From NCBI GenBank assembly GCA_024280835.1, contig JAJRPJ010000002.1:1-64000 (forward strand): a stretch of DNA of 64,000 nucleotides, given 5' to 3'. Source of the stretch: Candidatus Zixiibacteriota bacterium (GTDB taxonomy: Bacteria; Zixibacteria; MSB-5A5; GN15; JACZUZ01). The translations under genes and the position numbers were made by a program. Within the stretch, counting starts at the first letter, position 1, and each line of letters begins with the position of its first letter. Positions 44,610 to 53,048 of the stretch are shown here, in pieces. Under the pieces are notes generated by a model, which made no database searches, was not told where the DNA came from, and saw only the letters and a program-made list of their open reading frames with translations.

Positions 44610-46154
44610 ATGAAGCGCTTAGGGATAACAGTTGACTATAAACATGCAACAAAAAGCCGATTTGGAGCTATCTGGCTATTGGTCGCAGCAAGTCTGTTTT
44701 TCTCTCCACTTGCCGCGCAGGCCCAAAACCCAGCCGCGCCACTGGCTCCACTTATCTTCGAAAAGCCCAATAGTCAGCGATTTGAAGTCATTTGGTTTCA
44801 TCCTGATTTCCACAGTCAAACTTTTGGAAATCTAGCAACTCCAAGTCGATACTTCGTACCATTTCAAGATAATCGATCAGGGATTATTGCCTCGCGCGTG
44901 AGTCTGGCGGCTCCGTTTGCCGTTTACCGAGTTGCCGCCTATCTCGATACAGTGGACTCATCGCCTACGCTTCCAGGAGATCAATACTCAACTCTTGACT
45001 TGCAATTGACAATTGAACGTGAGAGCATAACCGCTCATCCGACTGACATAAAATTTTCATCACCCGTTGGCTCGGCGACACCAGGGTTTGTGACTGTTTT
45101 TCCAGAAATCTCTTTTCCACAAGGGGACTCACTCTATGTCGGTTTGCAGTGGAATGAGAGTACGCCTTATTCGCCAGCAATGGGTACTGTTGGCGGGCTG
45201 GGAACTTTGGCTAGCCAAGAAACAGTCTTTCGCTCAGGTAACGTAAATCAATGGCAGGCCACCACCGAATATGTTGGCCTTGAAATCGAGGCTCTAAGTT
45301 GGAAACCCGATACGACATCGTTCGGAGGTCTGAACAGCTTTGGAACTCAGCCGCATTTTGTGGTTTGGTATGCCGCTGATTCGACAACTCCTATCGCCGA
45401 AGCAACAGCTAGCGTTGTTGTCGCCACCGACACTTTGTCATGGGTCAGCTCGCTTGCCAGCGGTGGTTACCTCTCCCTAGTGGCCGAAGACAGCGAGGGT
45501 GCGCTCTCTGATACAGTGGTGGTTCATGTAGACCCGACTACCTTTGGCAAGATTACGCTCAGCTCTCCAGAGATTGTCTTTGATTGGCGTAGGCCAAATA
45601 CTTTGTCGCAAAGTATCTTTGTGACTAATGAATCCACTGGTCCAGTTAACTTGCGATTTCAGAGCGATGACTCGCGCGTAGTTTTTAATGAGACAACTTT
45701 GTTTCTTAGTGGTGGCGCCTTCAAGCTTGTGACTGTAACGATGCAAGAGCCGCCACGTGGACCTTTGCCGGAGTTACTTTCTTTGTATGTTTTCAACGAC
45801 AACAGTTGGACTCCGCTAAAAGTTGATATGTACGCTATGCCCGATATTCAAACTTCAGTCGCCGATGATGCTATCAAGCCGCTTTCCTTCGAGCTATCAG
45901 AAGTCTACCCAAACCCCAATTACGGTTCGGCACAATTGAGAATTGTTAGTCCGCAAAGTAAGGTCTTCAAAATTGAAGTGTTCAATGTCCTCGGACAGCT
46001 ATTGCAAACCGAAGACCGAGAAGTTTTTGGTGAATCACAAATTGCCATTGACTTAGCGCCAACAGCTACCCAACCACTTGCCGCTGGAATATATTTTGTC
46101 AGAGTTTCATCAGGAGTAGAATCAACCATGCGCAAGATGGTCTTTGTCAAATGA
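44610..46154 (+). CDS. Secreted protein with type IX-style C-terminal sorting domain
   Basis: 514 residues. Signal peptide ending ...AAQAQ (residue ~38). The body is beta-rich without a recognised enzyme motif. The C-terminal ~75 residues form a sorting domain: FELSEVYPNPNYGSAQLRI, VFNVLGQLL, LAAGIYFVRVSSG, MRKMVFVK. In FCB bacteria this tail directs export across the outer membrane. The function of the body is unknown. Single gene between the tRNA promoter region and a gene-poor stretch. Confidence 0.85.
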   Translation: MKRLGITVDYKHATKSRFGAIWLLVAASLFFSPLAAQAQNPAAPLAPLIFEKPNSQRFEVIWFHPDFHSQTFGNLATPSRYFVPFQDNRSGIIASRVSLAAPFAVYRVAAYLDTVDSSPTLPGDQYSTLDLQLTIERESITAHPTDIKFSSPVGSATPGFVTVFPEISFPQGDSLYVGLQWNESTPYSPAMGTVGGLGTLASQETVFRSGNVNQWQATTEYVGLEIEALSWKPDTTSFGGLNSFGTQPHFVVWYAADSTTPIAEATASVVVATDTLSWVSSLASGGYLSLVAEDSEGALSDTVVVHVDPTTFGKITLSSPEIVFDWRRPNTLSQSIFVTNESTGPVNLRFQSDDSRVVFNETTLFLSGGAFKLVTVTMQEPPRGPLPELLSLYVFNDNSWTPLKVDMYAMPDIQTSVADDAIKPLSFELSEVYPNPNYGSAQLRIVSPQSKVFKIEVFNVLGQLLQTEDREVFGESQIAIDLAPTATQPLAAGIYFVRVSSGVESTMRKMVFVK

Positions 46155-46666
46155 GTTATTGCCTCAGTTATTCGTAATTACCCTCATACAATCGTGTTTC
46201 CATTCGCATTCACTATCTAGCCAAGATAGATAACCTGTTCGGTTATCCCATTCTGTTGATAGGGCAACTAGGAGCTTGCTAAATTAGGCGTCATGTTGTA
46301 ATATGTAGTATAGTGGATGAAGTTAGTCCATTATGCGATCAGTCAAAAAGAGAGGGTTCATCTCTGAAAAGGGTAGAGGGGGCTAGGAAACTACCCAGGG
46401 ACAGCAGAGAATCACCCTCAAAATATATTGTATTGCTCCGTGTACTCGTATTAAGCAATATTACAGAGCTACATAACGCACCAAGCGCTAAGCGCAAACA
46501 AGAGTACAATTCAAACTATCATTGATAGATTAAGTACGGGATTGTGCCATTGAAGCCCTCACACACGTAGTATCGCATTAGATTCCCAGATTGTCAATAG
46601 AATATTTGCTGAGTCTCAACTCGGGAATTGTTGCTCTCACCAATTGTCAGATCTAAGCGCTTAAGA
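46155..46666. other. Gene-free region
   Basis: 512 bases between convergent genes. A short hairpin GATAACC-tgttc-GGTTATC (46229-46247) may end the upstream transcript. A 70-codon plus frame (46313-46525) has no ribosome site and is not credible. Confidence 0.45.
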
Positions 46667-47491
46667 TTACCGTCGTATAAGCTTAATTGGCATAGAAATG
46701 CGAACCGCAGGTGTGGTTTGAAACTCCAGTGTCAAAGTCGAGTAATACTCGCCCGCTTGCAGGCTGTCTTTGACGCGCAAATACATGTGCGTGTATCCGT
46801 CAGCGGGTAAGTAGTCAAATTCCGTCCACAATTCAAATAACGACGAATCCAAAAATACAGCTCTAAAGGGGATCTTTTGAGAAGTAAAATTCTTGACTAC
46901 CAATGAATCTCCTTCTTGTCCAGAGAGCATTAGTATTGAGGTTGGCAAAAGGGCTACTTCGGCTGGTCGACCGCCGACAATTGCTTTGAATTCAACTAGT
47001 CGCTCGGCAACAAAAGGGTCTGTTGAAAAAATTTCGACAAAGCGAGATTGTTGACCTGAGAACTTTTCGGTATTGAAAGTTATAGTCAATCGAGCTGATG
47101 AGTCTGGAGCCAAGATATCTCGTTGAAGTCGAGTCGTTGTGCATTCGCAAGTAGAAACCACATCGAGAACTTGCAGAGTGTCTTGACCTGAATTATGTAA
47201 ACCAACGTTGAAGACCATGTCATAGCCCACGGGCACATAACCGAAATCCCATTCATTCCCGAAAGAAGGCGAATCTAGCTTACCCTTAAGAGCGCTATAC
47301 TTTGACTTACTATCGCTGGAAAGACTCTCCGCCTGACTAGCCGGCTTCGCGTTGGCGCTAGAGTCGGTCTTAACTGCATTAGGAGCCTTGCCAGCATAGC
47401 TGTAAGAAGGAGTCAATAACAAGGATGCGGCAAGAATTACCGTGGTTGAAGTCAAAAGCCGCAAAGGCAATAAAGATACAAATTGGGTCAT
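46667..47491 (-). CDS. DUF1573 domain secreted protein
   Basis: 274 residues. Signal peptide (AASLLLTPSYSYA), Ser/Lys-rich linker, then a DUF1573 domain at ~75-175: WDFGYVPVGYDMVFNVGLHN and the hallmark Cys pair STCECTTT, then APDSSARLTITFNTEKFSG. The domain is Ig-like and common in FCB secreted proteins; role unknown. The C-terminal third is a further beta domain. Confidence 0.87.
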   Translation of the reverse strand: MTQFVSLLPLRLLTSTTVILAASLLLTPSYSYAGKAPNAVKTDSSANAKPASQAESLSSDSKSKYSALKGKLDSPSFGNEWDFGYVPVGYDMVFNVGLHNSGQDTLQVLDVVSTCECTTTRLQRDILAPDSSARLTITFNTEKFSGQQSRFVEIFSTDPFVAERLVEFKAIVGGRPAEVALLPTSILMLSGQEGDSLVVKNFTSQKIPFRAVFLDSSLFELWTEFDYLPADGYTHMYLRVKDSLQAGEYYSTLTLEFQTTPAVRISMPIKLIRR

Positions 47492-47725
47492 TCTATGGGC
47501 CTATTTGAAAGCTTGGTCAGGTTACAGTCAGCATTGCCACTCACAAAGAAGTCCATCTGCTCTTGAAAATCAAGCTTATTGCCATCTCATCACGCAATGT
47601 CTAGGGGGGCAGGTCTGCATGCTCGACTTTAATTGCGTGAGGCAATTGAATGCTGTACCATTATAACATACGCCAACGGAGGCGCATGTTGTTTTATACC
47701 AACTTGGACAGGATCAGTTCAACGC

Positions 47726-47786
47726 GAGGAAGGTATTGTTCGAAGGAAGTATTGATTGAAGAAAGTATCGATTGAAGAACTTATCG
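47726..47786. repeat. 16-base tandem repeat, about four copies
   Basis: Units start at 47726, 47742, 47758 and 47774 (e.g. GAAGGAAGTATTGATT, GAAGAAAGTATCGATT). Confidence 0.8.
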
Positions 47787-47799
47787 TAAGTTAAAAAGA

Positions 47800-47841
47800 A
47801 TCCACCGATACGAACCCATCAATACGAACTCATCAATTCGA
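47800..47841. repeat. 14-base tandem repeat, three copies
   Basis: ATCCACCGATACGA, ACCCATCAATACGA, ACTCATCAATTCGA in direct succession. Confidence 0.8.
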
Positions 47842-47972
47842 ACAAACCCGTCTGAGAATTGTATCAAGTTATGGAAGCGGCAATAATAATCAATTCTTAC
47901 TAGTCTAGTAGTGAAAGACTAATAACATTTGGGTTGACAAAATAATTTCATGATCTCTGAGGGAGGGATACT

Positions 47973-48539
47973 ATGATTTTGACAGATATGATTTCGACAG
48001 TTAACAAAGCAAACAATTTCCAACCGATTAACAAGAATCTCCGGAAAGTACTTCTAGGTGTCACTTTGGTAGCCTTAACTGGATTTGTCGGGACAGGTTG
48101 CGCTGACAAAGAAAAAGAAGAAGCTGCCAAACAAGAGGTCTTGCGCCTTGAAGCGGTGCGGGCAGACTCTATTTTACAAGATTCATTAGTTCGTGTAGCA
48201 CAGGCTTTGTCAGATTCAGTTGCCGCCGCGGAGGCCGCAATTCCAGAAGAGCCAGAAATGCCTCCGCATCCTTCGTTGCAAATCGAATGGGGAACCTACA
48301 CAGTCCAAATCGCTTCATATGATTCACGTGAGTTAGCTATGCCTTTTTACAACAAGCTCGAAGCCGAAGGCCGCGAGCCATATATCCTTGATGAGGTAGT
48401 TGAAGAAAACGGTGAAGAGCGCACAATTTATCGTCTACGTTTCGGCAAATATTCCAGCAAAGACGAAGCCCACAACAAGGGTAGCGAAGTTGCTCTTGTC
48501 CACGAGTTGGACTATTGGGTCGATAATTACAAGCATTAG
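47973..48539 (+). CDS. SPOR-domain lipoprotein
   Basis: 188 residues. GGGAGGG six bases before ATG. The signal ends at VGTGCADK (lipobox Gly-Thr-Gly-Cys), followed by a charged helix (EAVRADSILQDSLVRVAQALSD). The C-terminal SPOR domain is YTVQIASYDSRELAMPFYNKL, ...YRLRFGKYSSKDEA. SPOR domains bind denuded peptidoglycan, often at division sites. A broken DUF2807 gene follows on the same strand. Confidence 0.9.
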   Translation: MILTDMISTVNKANNFQPINKNLRKVLLGVTLVALTGFVGTGCADKEKEEAAKQEVLRLEAVRADSILQDSLVRVAQALSDSVAAAEAAIPEEPEMPPHPSLQIEWGTYTVQIASYDSRELAMPFYNKLEAEGREPYILDEVVEENGEERTIYRLRFGKYSSKDEAHNKGSEVALVHELDYWVDNYKH

Positions 48540-48590
48540 AAACACGGAACGATTGACGAAAGGGACGGGGTTTAAGGTTGCTTGGTCTAA

Positions 48591-48950
48591 ACATTTTGGC
48601 TCAAACACGAAGCGCTTGAAGTTAATGTCTCAGGAGTTGGTTCAGTTGAACTGCGGGATTTCGAGGCAAAAACTCTTGAGCTTTCACTTTCAGGTGTCTC
48701 AGAGATTGAGGTAAATGGTAAAGTTGACGAACTGGATGTCTCACTCTCGGGAGTTGGTGAAGCCGACCTGCGTGATTTGATTGCACGGGAAGTTCATGCT
48801 TCAGCCAGCGGTATGGGTGACATAACAGTTCATGCCACCGAGCGATTAGTGGCGAGCGCTAGCGGATTTGGCGATGTTGTTTACTATGGCAAACCAGAAA
48901 AAGTGTCCAAAAGTGAAAGTGGTTTTGGAGACATAATCGCCAAGAAATAA
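48591..48950 (+). pseudogene. 5'-truncated DUF2807 (GIN-domain) remnant
   Basis: The frame after TAA 48588-48590 reads, without any ATG/GTG/TTG near its start, LEVNVSGVGSVELRDF, LELSLSGVSEIEVNG, LDVSLSGVGEADLRD, VHASASGMGDITVHA, LVASASGFGDVVYYG, KSESGFGDIIAKK-stop. This is the repeating SGxGD beta-helix of DUF2807 (putative auto-transporter adhesin head GIN domain). Only about 117 residues remain, and the N-terminal third and signal are missing. Only 51 bases separate it from the SPOR gene, consistent with a deletion. Confidence 0.82.
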
Positions 48951-48992
48951 TTGCTAAGAAGTGGTCCTACAAGAAAAACAAAGCAGAGTGAT

Positions 48993-49024
48993 AAGTCAGG
49001 TCTCAGAGATGGAGCCTGACTTTT
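48993..49024 (+). terminator. Rho-independent terminator
   Basis: AAGTCAGG / CCTGACTT stem with inner CTC/GAG pairs, followed by TTTT. After the DUF2807 remnant. Confidence 0.75.
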
Positions 49025-49072
49025 CTGTGGATGTAAGTTGTCCAATGTCACTTGAATATTAAGAAAGCTTCT

Positions 49073-49627
49073 CTAGGCTTTGCCAGTCAATCGTCGATTA
49101 CAGATATCACATAGCTTCTTAGCTTTTTGGTCAATCTCCATCATACTACTGGTCTCATAATGCACACAACGCGAGTTGCGGCACTGACCGACTTTGAAGA
49201 CATAGCTAAGTTGATGGACTGACTCCTTGATGAGTCTCTCATAAATCTTGCTCTCATCCTCGGGTAGGCCATAGAATTCCTGCCGAATTCTAAAGAGTGA
49301 CACAACAGCCACACCTGGCAGATGATCACCATAACCGATAACGTAATTCTCATCGGGCAAGTAAAGGTCATCTTCGCAAATTGCAATAACTTTTTCGCGT
49401 TGGTTGGCTTTGGCGCGTTCAAGTTTCGAGAGTACAACGCGAGCGTAGTGCTGGCTGCGAATCACATTGAAAGCTTCTTCGGGCATTTTCATCCCTTTGA
49501 GAATGTCCACCGACCTATCAAACACTGGTCCAATTTCTGTGGCTAGGCGGTTGACTAAAGTGAAGTCGACTTCACCAAGTGGCACAACCACAATTTTCGC
49601 TTTTAACAAGGCCATCATAGAAGACAT
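49073..49627 (-). CDS. Archaemetzincin-family protein with lost catalytic residues
   Basis: 184 residues, normal length for the family (M54). The structural zinc site is intact: C149-x4-C154 and C173-x2-C176 (CRNSRC, CDIC). The active-site stretch, normally HExxHxxGxxH, reads H138-Q-L-S-Y142-V-F-K-V-G-Q148: Glu is Gln, the second His is Tyr and the third is Gln. The rest of the fold is conserved (VVVPLGEVDF, VIGYGDHLPGVAVVSLFRIR). It is probably inactive as a protease and may bind protein or ligand instead. AAGG lies seven bases before ATG. Confidence 0.85.
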   Translation of the reverse strand: MSSMMALLKAKIVVVPLGEVDFTLVNRLATEIGPVFDRSVDILKGMKMPEEAFNVIRSQHYARVVLSKLERAKANQREKVIAICEDDLYLPDENYVIGYGDHLPGVAVVSLFRIRQEFYGLPEDESKIYERLIKESVHQLSYVFKVGQCRNSRCVHYETSSMMEIDQKAKKLCDICNRRLTGKA

Positions 49628-49743
49628 ATAAGCGCCTTTCTACCTGTCACACAAGAGCGAGATTCGTGGGGAGATTGCAGTTTTGTAGTTCAGTGTCACA
49701 AGCAGAGCCAAGTTAGGGAGCATAGCAGGCTGTCATAGCCGGC

Positions 49744-49980
49744 CTATTGGGCCGTGAAAAACCTATTTGTTGAGCCGTTGGGACTCATGATAACTTCCAT
49801 CCGCGCTCCACATTTTGGACAAAATCCATGAACAACGGATTTATTAGGAGGTAAATAGATTCGGCTATATACTTTGCAACAAGAGTAAATCACTCCCACA
49901 AAGTTGAGTTTAGAGCGTGCAGAAGGGTACTGTGGATGCCTTGTTGGGTTCTTTGGGGCCATGCAATATATATCGGCCAT
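49744..49980 (-). CDS. Small zinc-ribbon-like protein
   Basis: 78 residues from ATG 49980, or 72 from ATG 49962. The core is VIYSCCKVYSRIYL followed by HGFCPKCGARMEV: a CC and a CxxC pair fit one zinc site. The end NGSTNRFFTAQ resembles small zinc-ribbon proteins of related bacteria, recalled rather than checked. It starts 15 bases after deoC stops, on the same strand, so probably in its operon. Function unknown. Confidence 0.68.
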   Translation of the reverse strand: MADIYCMAPKNPTRHPQYPSARSKLNFVGVIYSCCKVYSRIYLPPNKSVVHGFCPKCGARMEVIMSPNGSTNRFFTAQ

Positions 49981-49994
49981 TCACAGGCAGTGGT

Positions 49995-50681
49995 TTAGGT
50001 GGCCAATACGCTACGCTGGCTATGCTCACGCATAATGGAGACACTGGCCGATGAGCCGAGGCGGTTTGCTCCAAGAGCAATGAACTCTTCGGCCATTGCA
50101 AGAGTCTTGATTCCACCTGAGGCTTTGACTTGGATTTGTTGGGCATTGGCTTCGACGACAATCTTGAGTGATTCAGCCGTAGTTCCACCGAAGAAGCCAG
50201 TGGCGGTCTTAACAAATTGAGCGCCTGCGTTGATAACCACTTGGGTTGCCTCGCGAATCCTCTCGGAGGTCAGCAAAGGAGCTTCGATGATAACTTTTAG
50301 GGCAATTTCATTGGGCATGGCGTCGCGGATATCCGAGATTTCCTTTTCGGTATAGGACAAATCTCCCGCAACTATTCGCCCGATATTGGCCACCATGTCA
50401 ACTTCTGCTGCGCCATGTTGCGCGGCTTCAAGCGCCTCGTAAATTTTGGATTTGGTGGTTGTGGCTCCAAGTGGAAAGCCTGCGACTCCGACGATACAGA
50501 CGTCTGAACGTTCTAGTTCTTTAGCTATCAATTCAGTCCAACAGGGGTTAACTGCCAATCCGAAAAAATGTCCTTCGCGCGCCTCCAAGCAAGCAGCGAG
50601 AACTTGCTCTTCAGTAGTTTCACTCTTGAGAATGGCGTGGTCAAAATATCGGTTGAAAGCTTGTTTCTCAGGTAGCATCAT
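49995..50681 (-). CDS. deoC: Deoxyribose-phosphate aldolase
   Basis: 228 residues, full length. DeoC motifs: FDHAILKSETTEEQVLAACLEA, VGVAGFPLGA, EVDMVANIGRI, KVIIEAPLLTSERI, the Schiff-base Lys in FVKTATGFFGG (~residue 156) and VKASGGIKTL. It splits 2-deoxyribose-5-phosphate to glyceraldehyde-3-phosphate and acetaldehyde. The start overlaps the stop of the TonB-C gene (ATGA), so it is translationally coupled to an unrelated envelope gene. Confidence 0.96.
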   Translation of the reverse strand: MMLPEKQAFNRYFDHAILKSETTEEQVLAACLEAREGHFFGLAVNPCWTELIAKELERSDVCIVGVAGFPLGATTTKSKIYEALEAAQHGAAEVDMVANIGRIVAGDLSYTEKEISDIRDAMPNEIALKVIIEAPLLTSERIREATQVVINAGAQFVKTATGFFGGTTAESLKIVVEANAQQIQVKASGGIKTLAMAEEFIALGANRLGSSASVSIMREHSQRSVLAT

Positions 50682-52411
50682 TTGCTTTCTGTAGTGTCGG
50701 TGGTCGTGTCAGGATTGTCAGCTTCTTTTTTACCAGTTGTTGTTGAGTCAGTTGCTGTTTTCGAGCTATCGGTTTTGGAGCTGTCTGATGGAGTCGGAGC
50801 TGGTTTTGTAGCGTCAGTTGTAGCGCTGTCTGACGAAGTTGAATCTACGGCGGTCGAATCAATGTGGCTTGAATCAATGACACTCGAGTCAATGGCAATA
50901 GAGTCTGAGGCTGTAGAATCAGCGCTTGTAGAATCAATTGATAATGTGTCAGTATTTGTGCTGTCAGCTAGCGTGGTGTCATTGGTTAAACTATCCGTCA
51001 CCGTGCTGTCAGGTTTGGCGCTTTGATTATTCGTTTTGCGTTTGCCAGCTAAACGAAAACTCAATCTGTAGGTTAGCCACATATCCGCTGGCTTGCCATC
51101 GACTATGCCGGGTCTAAATTCTGAAAGTTGTCCAGCAGTTTTGGCGCTAAGTTCGAATCCGACTTTCTTGTCGGAGCGTTTGCGAATCATGGCTTGTTTG
51201 GCTTTGCCAGTTGGATCAACGCGTAGCATGATTTCAACGACACCTTCTGCGCGTTGCTGAAGGGCTTCGGGCGGGTAGACAGGCTCAATGAATCTAGTGA
51301 ACTCTGGAATGTTATCTATCAAAGTCGAATCGCCAGCCAATACCAGTTTTGCTGAAAGTATTTCATATGAGACATGACCACTGACAGGTGGGGGCTTAAC
51401 TGTGCCGCTTAGCAAATCCGCCAAACGAATATCGCCGCCTGGCGCCTGTGGCCTCGGTTGTGGAATCTCGCGTCCACCGTTACCAGAATCTGAAACGCCC
51501 TCAAGGGAATCTCGCGGGATATCGCTTAGCATTCCAGCTAAAACAGAGGAGTCACTGGCTGCTGCGAGGCTATCTGTGTTTGCGTCTTCTTCCTGTGGGA
51601 GGTCTTCGTAGGTAACCAATTGTTCGCTTTCATCAATCAACAAACCGTCACCAAAATATTTTATCATCCAACGCGTGACTTCCACGCCGTCGCGAAGGCA
51701 AGCGGTGAAACTGGTTTCGGTGGTGTCACCATGTTGCTCTGAGGCGAATGGATAATAATCATCGCCCATAACTTCGGCGAGTTCAATGCCGTGATAGACG
51801 CTATCTGGAGAGCCGAGAATGTCGTATGAGCCATAGCCAGCATAGGAGAGCAGTGTCAACAGGAAGTCTCGCTGTCCTTGCGGGTTAGTCAAGTCGTCGG
51901 AGCTAACTTCGATTATTCGTTCAAATAGAGGAAAGCCCGCTGAATCGATTACTACCCAACGCTTATCATTGCGGTTGATGGCATATGTCTCGCGCAAAGA
52001 AAAGCGACCGTCATAAGTTGATAGCGAAACCGCGATGAAATCCAAGTCTTGCGCAAACAGTGATGAGCGCCAAAGTGAGCGGCGCTGCGAAAGAGTTGAA
52101 TCACTTTGATAGTATCCGTGATAAGGGGTAGAGGTTAAAGCCTCCAAATATGGAGTGGCATCGGCTCCCCAAACTTTTTGGAGGCGTTGGCGAATAATCT
52201 CAGTGACATCTCGTTCATAAGAATCGAGAATATCAAGATAGATTTGGTTATCAGGCTGATAGTAGTACTGTCGTGGAGGGTCAAGTTGTGAGCTTGCAAG
52301 AGGTAGTGACAATGTCAGCGACAGAAAAAGAGTTAGGGCCATTAGCGCCATGGCTGCTGGCTTTGTCGAATTTGCTGGTTGAAAACTTGAGGATTGAGTT
52401 TCTTGAGTCAT
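50678..52411 (-). CDS. TonB C-terminal domain protein with long Ser/Thr/Asp tail
   Basis: 577 residues from ATG 52411; a longer frame to 52450 is less likely. Signal peptide (ALMALTLFLSLTLSLPLASS). The body (residues ~40-330) is of unknown fold. A TonB_C domain follows at about 380-460: PVYPPEALQQRAEGVVEIML, DPTGKAKQAMIRKRS, WLTYRLSFRLAGK. After it come ~110 residues of DSTxxDS repeats. A normal TonB ends with its C domain and has an N-terminal anchor, so this is a periplasmic relative. Coupled to deoC. Confidence 0.82.
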   Translation of the reverse strand: MTQETQSSSFQPANSTKPAAMALMALTLFLSLTLSLPLASSQLDPPRQYYYQPDNQIYLDILDSYERDVTEIIRQRLQKVWGADATPYLEALTSTPYHGYYQSDSTLSQRRSLWRSSLFAQDLDFIAVSLSTYDGRFSLRETYAINRNDKRWVVIDSAGFPLFERIIEVSSDDLTNPQGQRDFLLTLLSYAGYGSYDILGSPDSVYHGIELAEVMGDDYYPFASEQHGDTTETSFTACLRDGVEVTRWMIKYFGDGLLIDESEQLVTYEDLPQEEDANTDSLAAASDSSVLAGMLSDIPRDSLEGVSDSGNGGREIPQPRPQAPGGDIRLADLLSGTVKPPPVSGHVSYEILSAKLVLAGDSTLIDNIPEFTRFIEPVYPPEALQQRAEGVVEIMLRVDPTGKAKQAMIRKRSDKKVGFELSAKTAGQLSEFRPGIVDGKPADMWLTYRLSFRLAGKRKTNNQSAKPDSTVTDSLTNDTTLADSTNTDTLSIDSTSADSTASDSIAIDSSVIDSSHIDSTAVDSTSSDSATTDATKPAPTPSDSSKTDSSKTATDSTTTGKKEADNPDTTTDTTESK

Positions 52412-52641
52412 TGCTATAGTTGCAGTTCGGCTATTGCCTAGGGCATCCACTAGGTCTTCAGTTGGGCTTATTTTCTAGGCTTAGGACAATCCTGAGCGTT
52501 TGGCAATATATTGTGGTTTTACGACTAATCCAAGAATCAGTATCTATTGAAATTGCCACTCACTCGGGCGTGTCAATTATACACTTTTTCATCCACTTGG
52601 TCACTGAAAACTATGATTTGCAGGGGCTTTTGAGTTCAGGG

Positions 52642-52669
52642 TTGACATGTCCGAACTCAAACGTATATT
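52642..52669 (+). promoter_or_regulatory. Probable promoter of tRNA-Ala, overlapped by inverted repeat
   Basis: TTGACA (52642-52647), 16-base spacer, TATATT (52664-52669), ~90 bases before tRNA-Ala. An inverted repeat TTTGAGTTC / GAACTCAAA (52629-52637, 52653-52661) spans the -35 and spacer, which could be an operator or a terminator of an upstream transcript. The rest of the 354-base gap between 52411 and the tRNA shows no gene. Confidence 0.55.
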
Positions 52670-52765
52670 CACCAAACTGGCGGGCCGCTCAGCATTGCGG
52701 AGGCCGAGTCGATACAGTCTTTAGCAGTATTTACGAAACAAAACATATCCGCTTAGGCGGAAATC

Positions 52766-52838
52766 GGGGCCATAGCTCAGCTGGTAGAGCGCTTGACTGG
52801 CAGTCAAGAGGTCAGGGGTTCGAAACCCCTTGGCTCCA
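52766..52838 (+). tRNA. tRNA-Ala (GGC)
   Basis: Acceptor GGGGCCA / TGGCTCC (one G-T pair), D arm GCTC / GAGC, anticodon stem TTGAC / GTCAA with loop TGGCA (anticodon GGC), T arm GGGGTTCGAAACCCC, discriminator A. CCA is not encoded. Confidence 0.97.
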
Positions 52839-52867
52839 ATATATACTCTCCAACAAATCCATAAATC

Positions 52868-52902
52868 CCACCGCAGAGATTTTCTTTGGCGGTGGTTTTT
52901 TG
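52868..52902 (+). terminator. Rho-independent terminator of tRNA-Ala
   Basis: CCACCGC (52868-52874) / GCGGTGG (52889-52895) followed by TTTTTTGTTTTT. Confidence 0.92.
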
Positions 52903-53048
52903 TTTTTGGGCGCTATCCTACTATTACCTATATTGCAACTATGTGATTTCTGCTCTCGTAGATAGAATCGACAGCGCAGTTTACCTGTGTGATTAGCTTG
53001 TTACGCGTGCGAACAAGATATTGAAGTGTTTTTGGGAAGGAGTTAATT

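Larger units (their letters stand above)
47492..47972. other. Intergenic region with two short tandem repeats
   Basis: 481 bases between the divergent DUF1573 and SPOR genes. Apart from the two repeats listed separately, a TTGACA at 47934 has no matching -10. No gene seen. Confidence 0.5.

Noticed and set aside
46313-46525. 70-codon plus frame
   Set aside because: No ribosome site, no recognisable domain, and flanked by unstructured sequence.
47726-47841. CRISPR array
   Set aside because: Units are 14-16 bases and directly adjacent, with no spacers and no cas genes.
52420-52965. 181-codon plus-strand frame
   Set aside because: It runs straight through the tRNA-Ala gene, its promoter and terminator.
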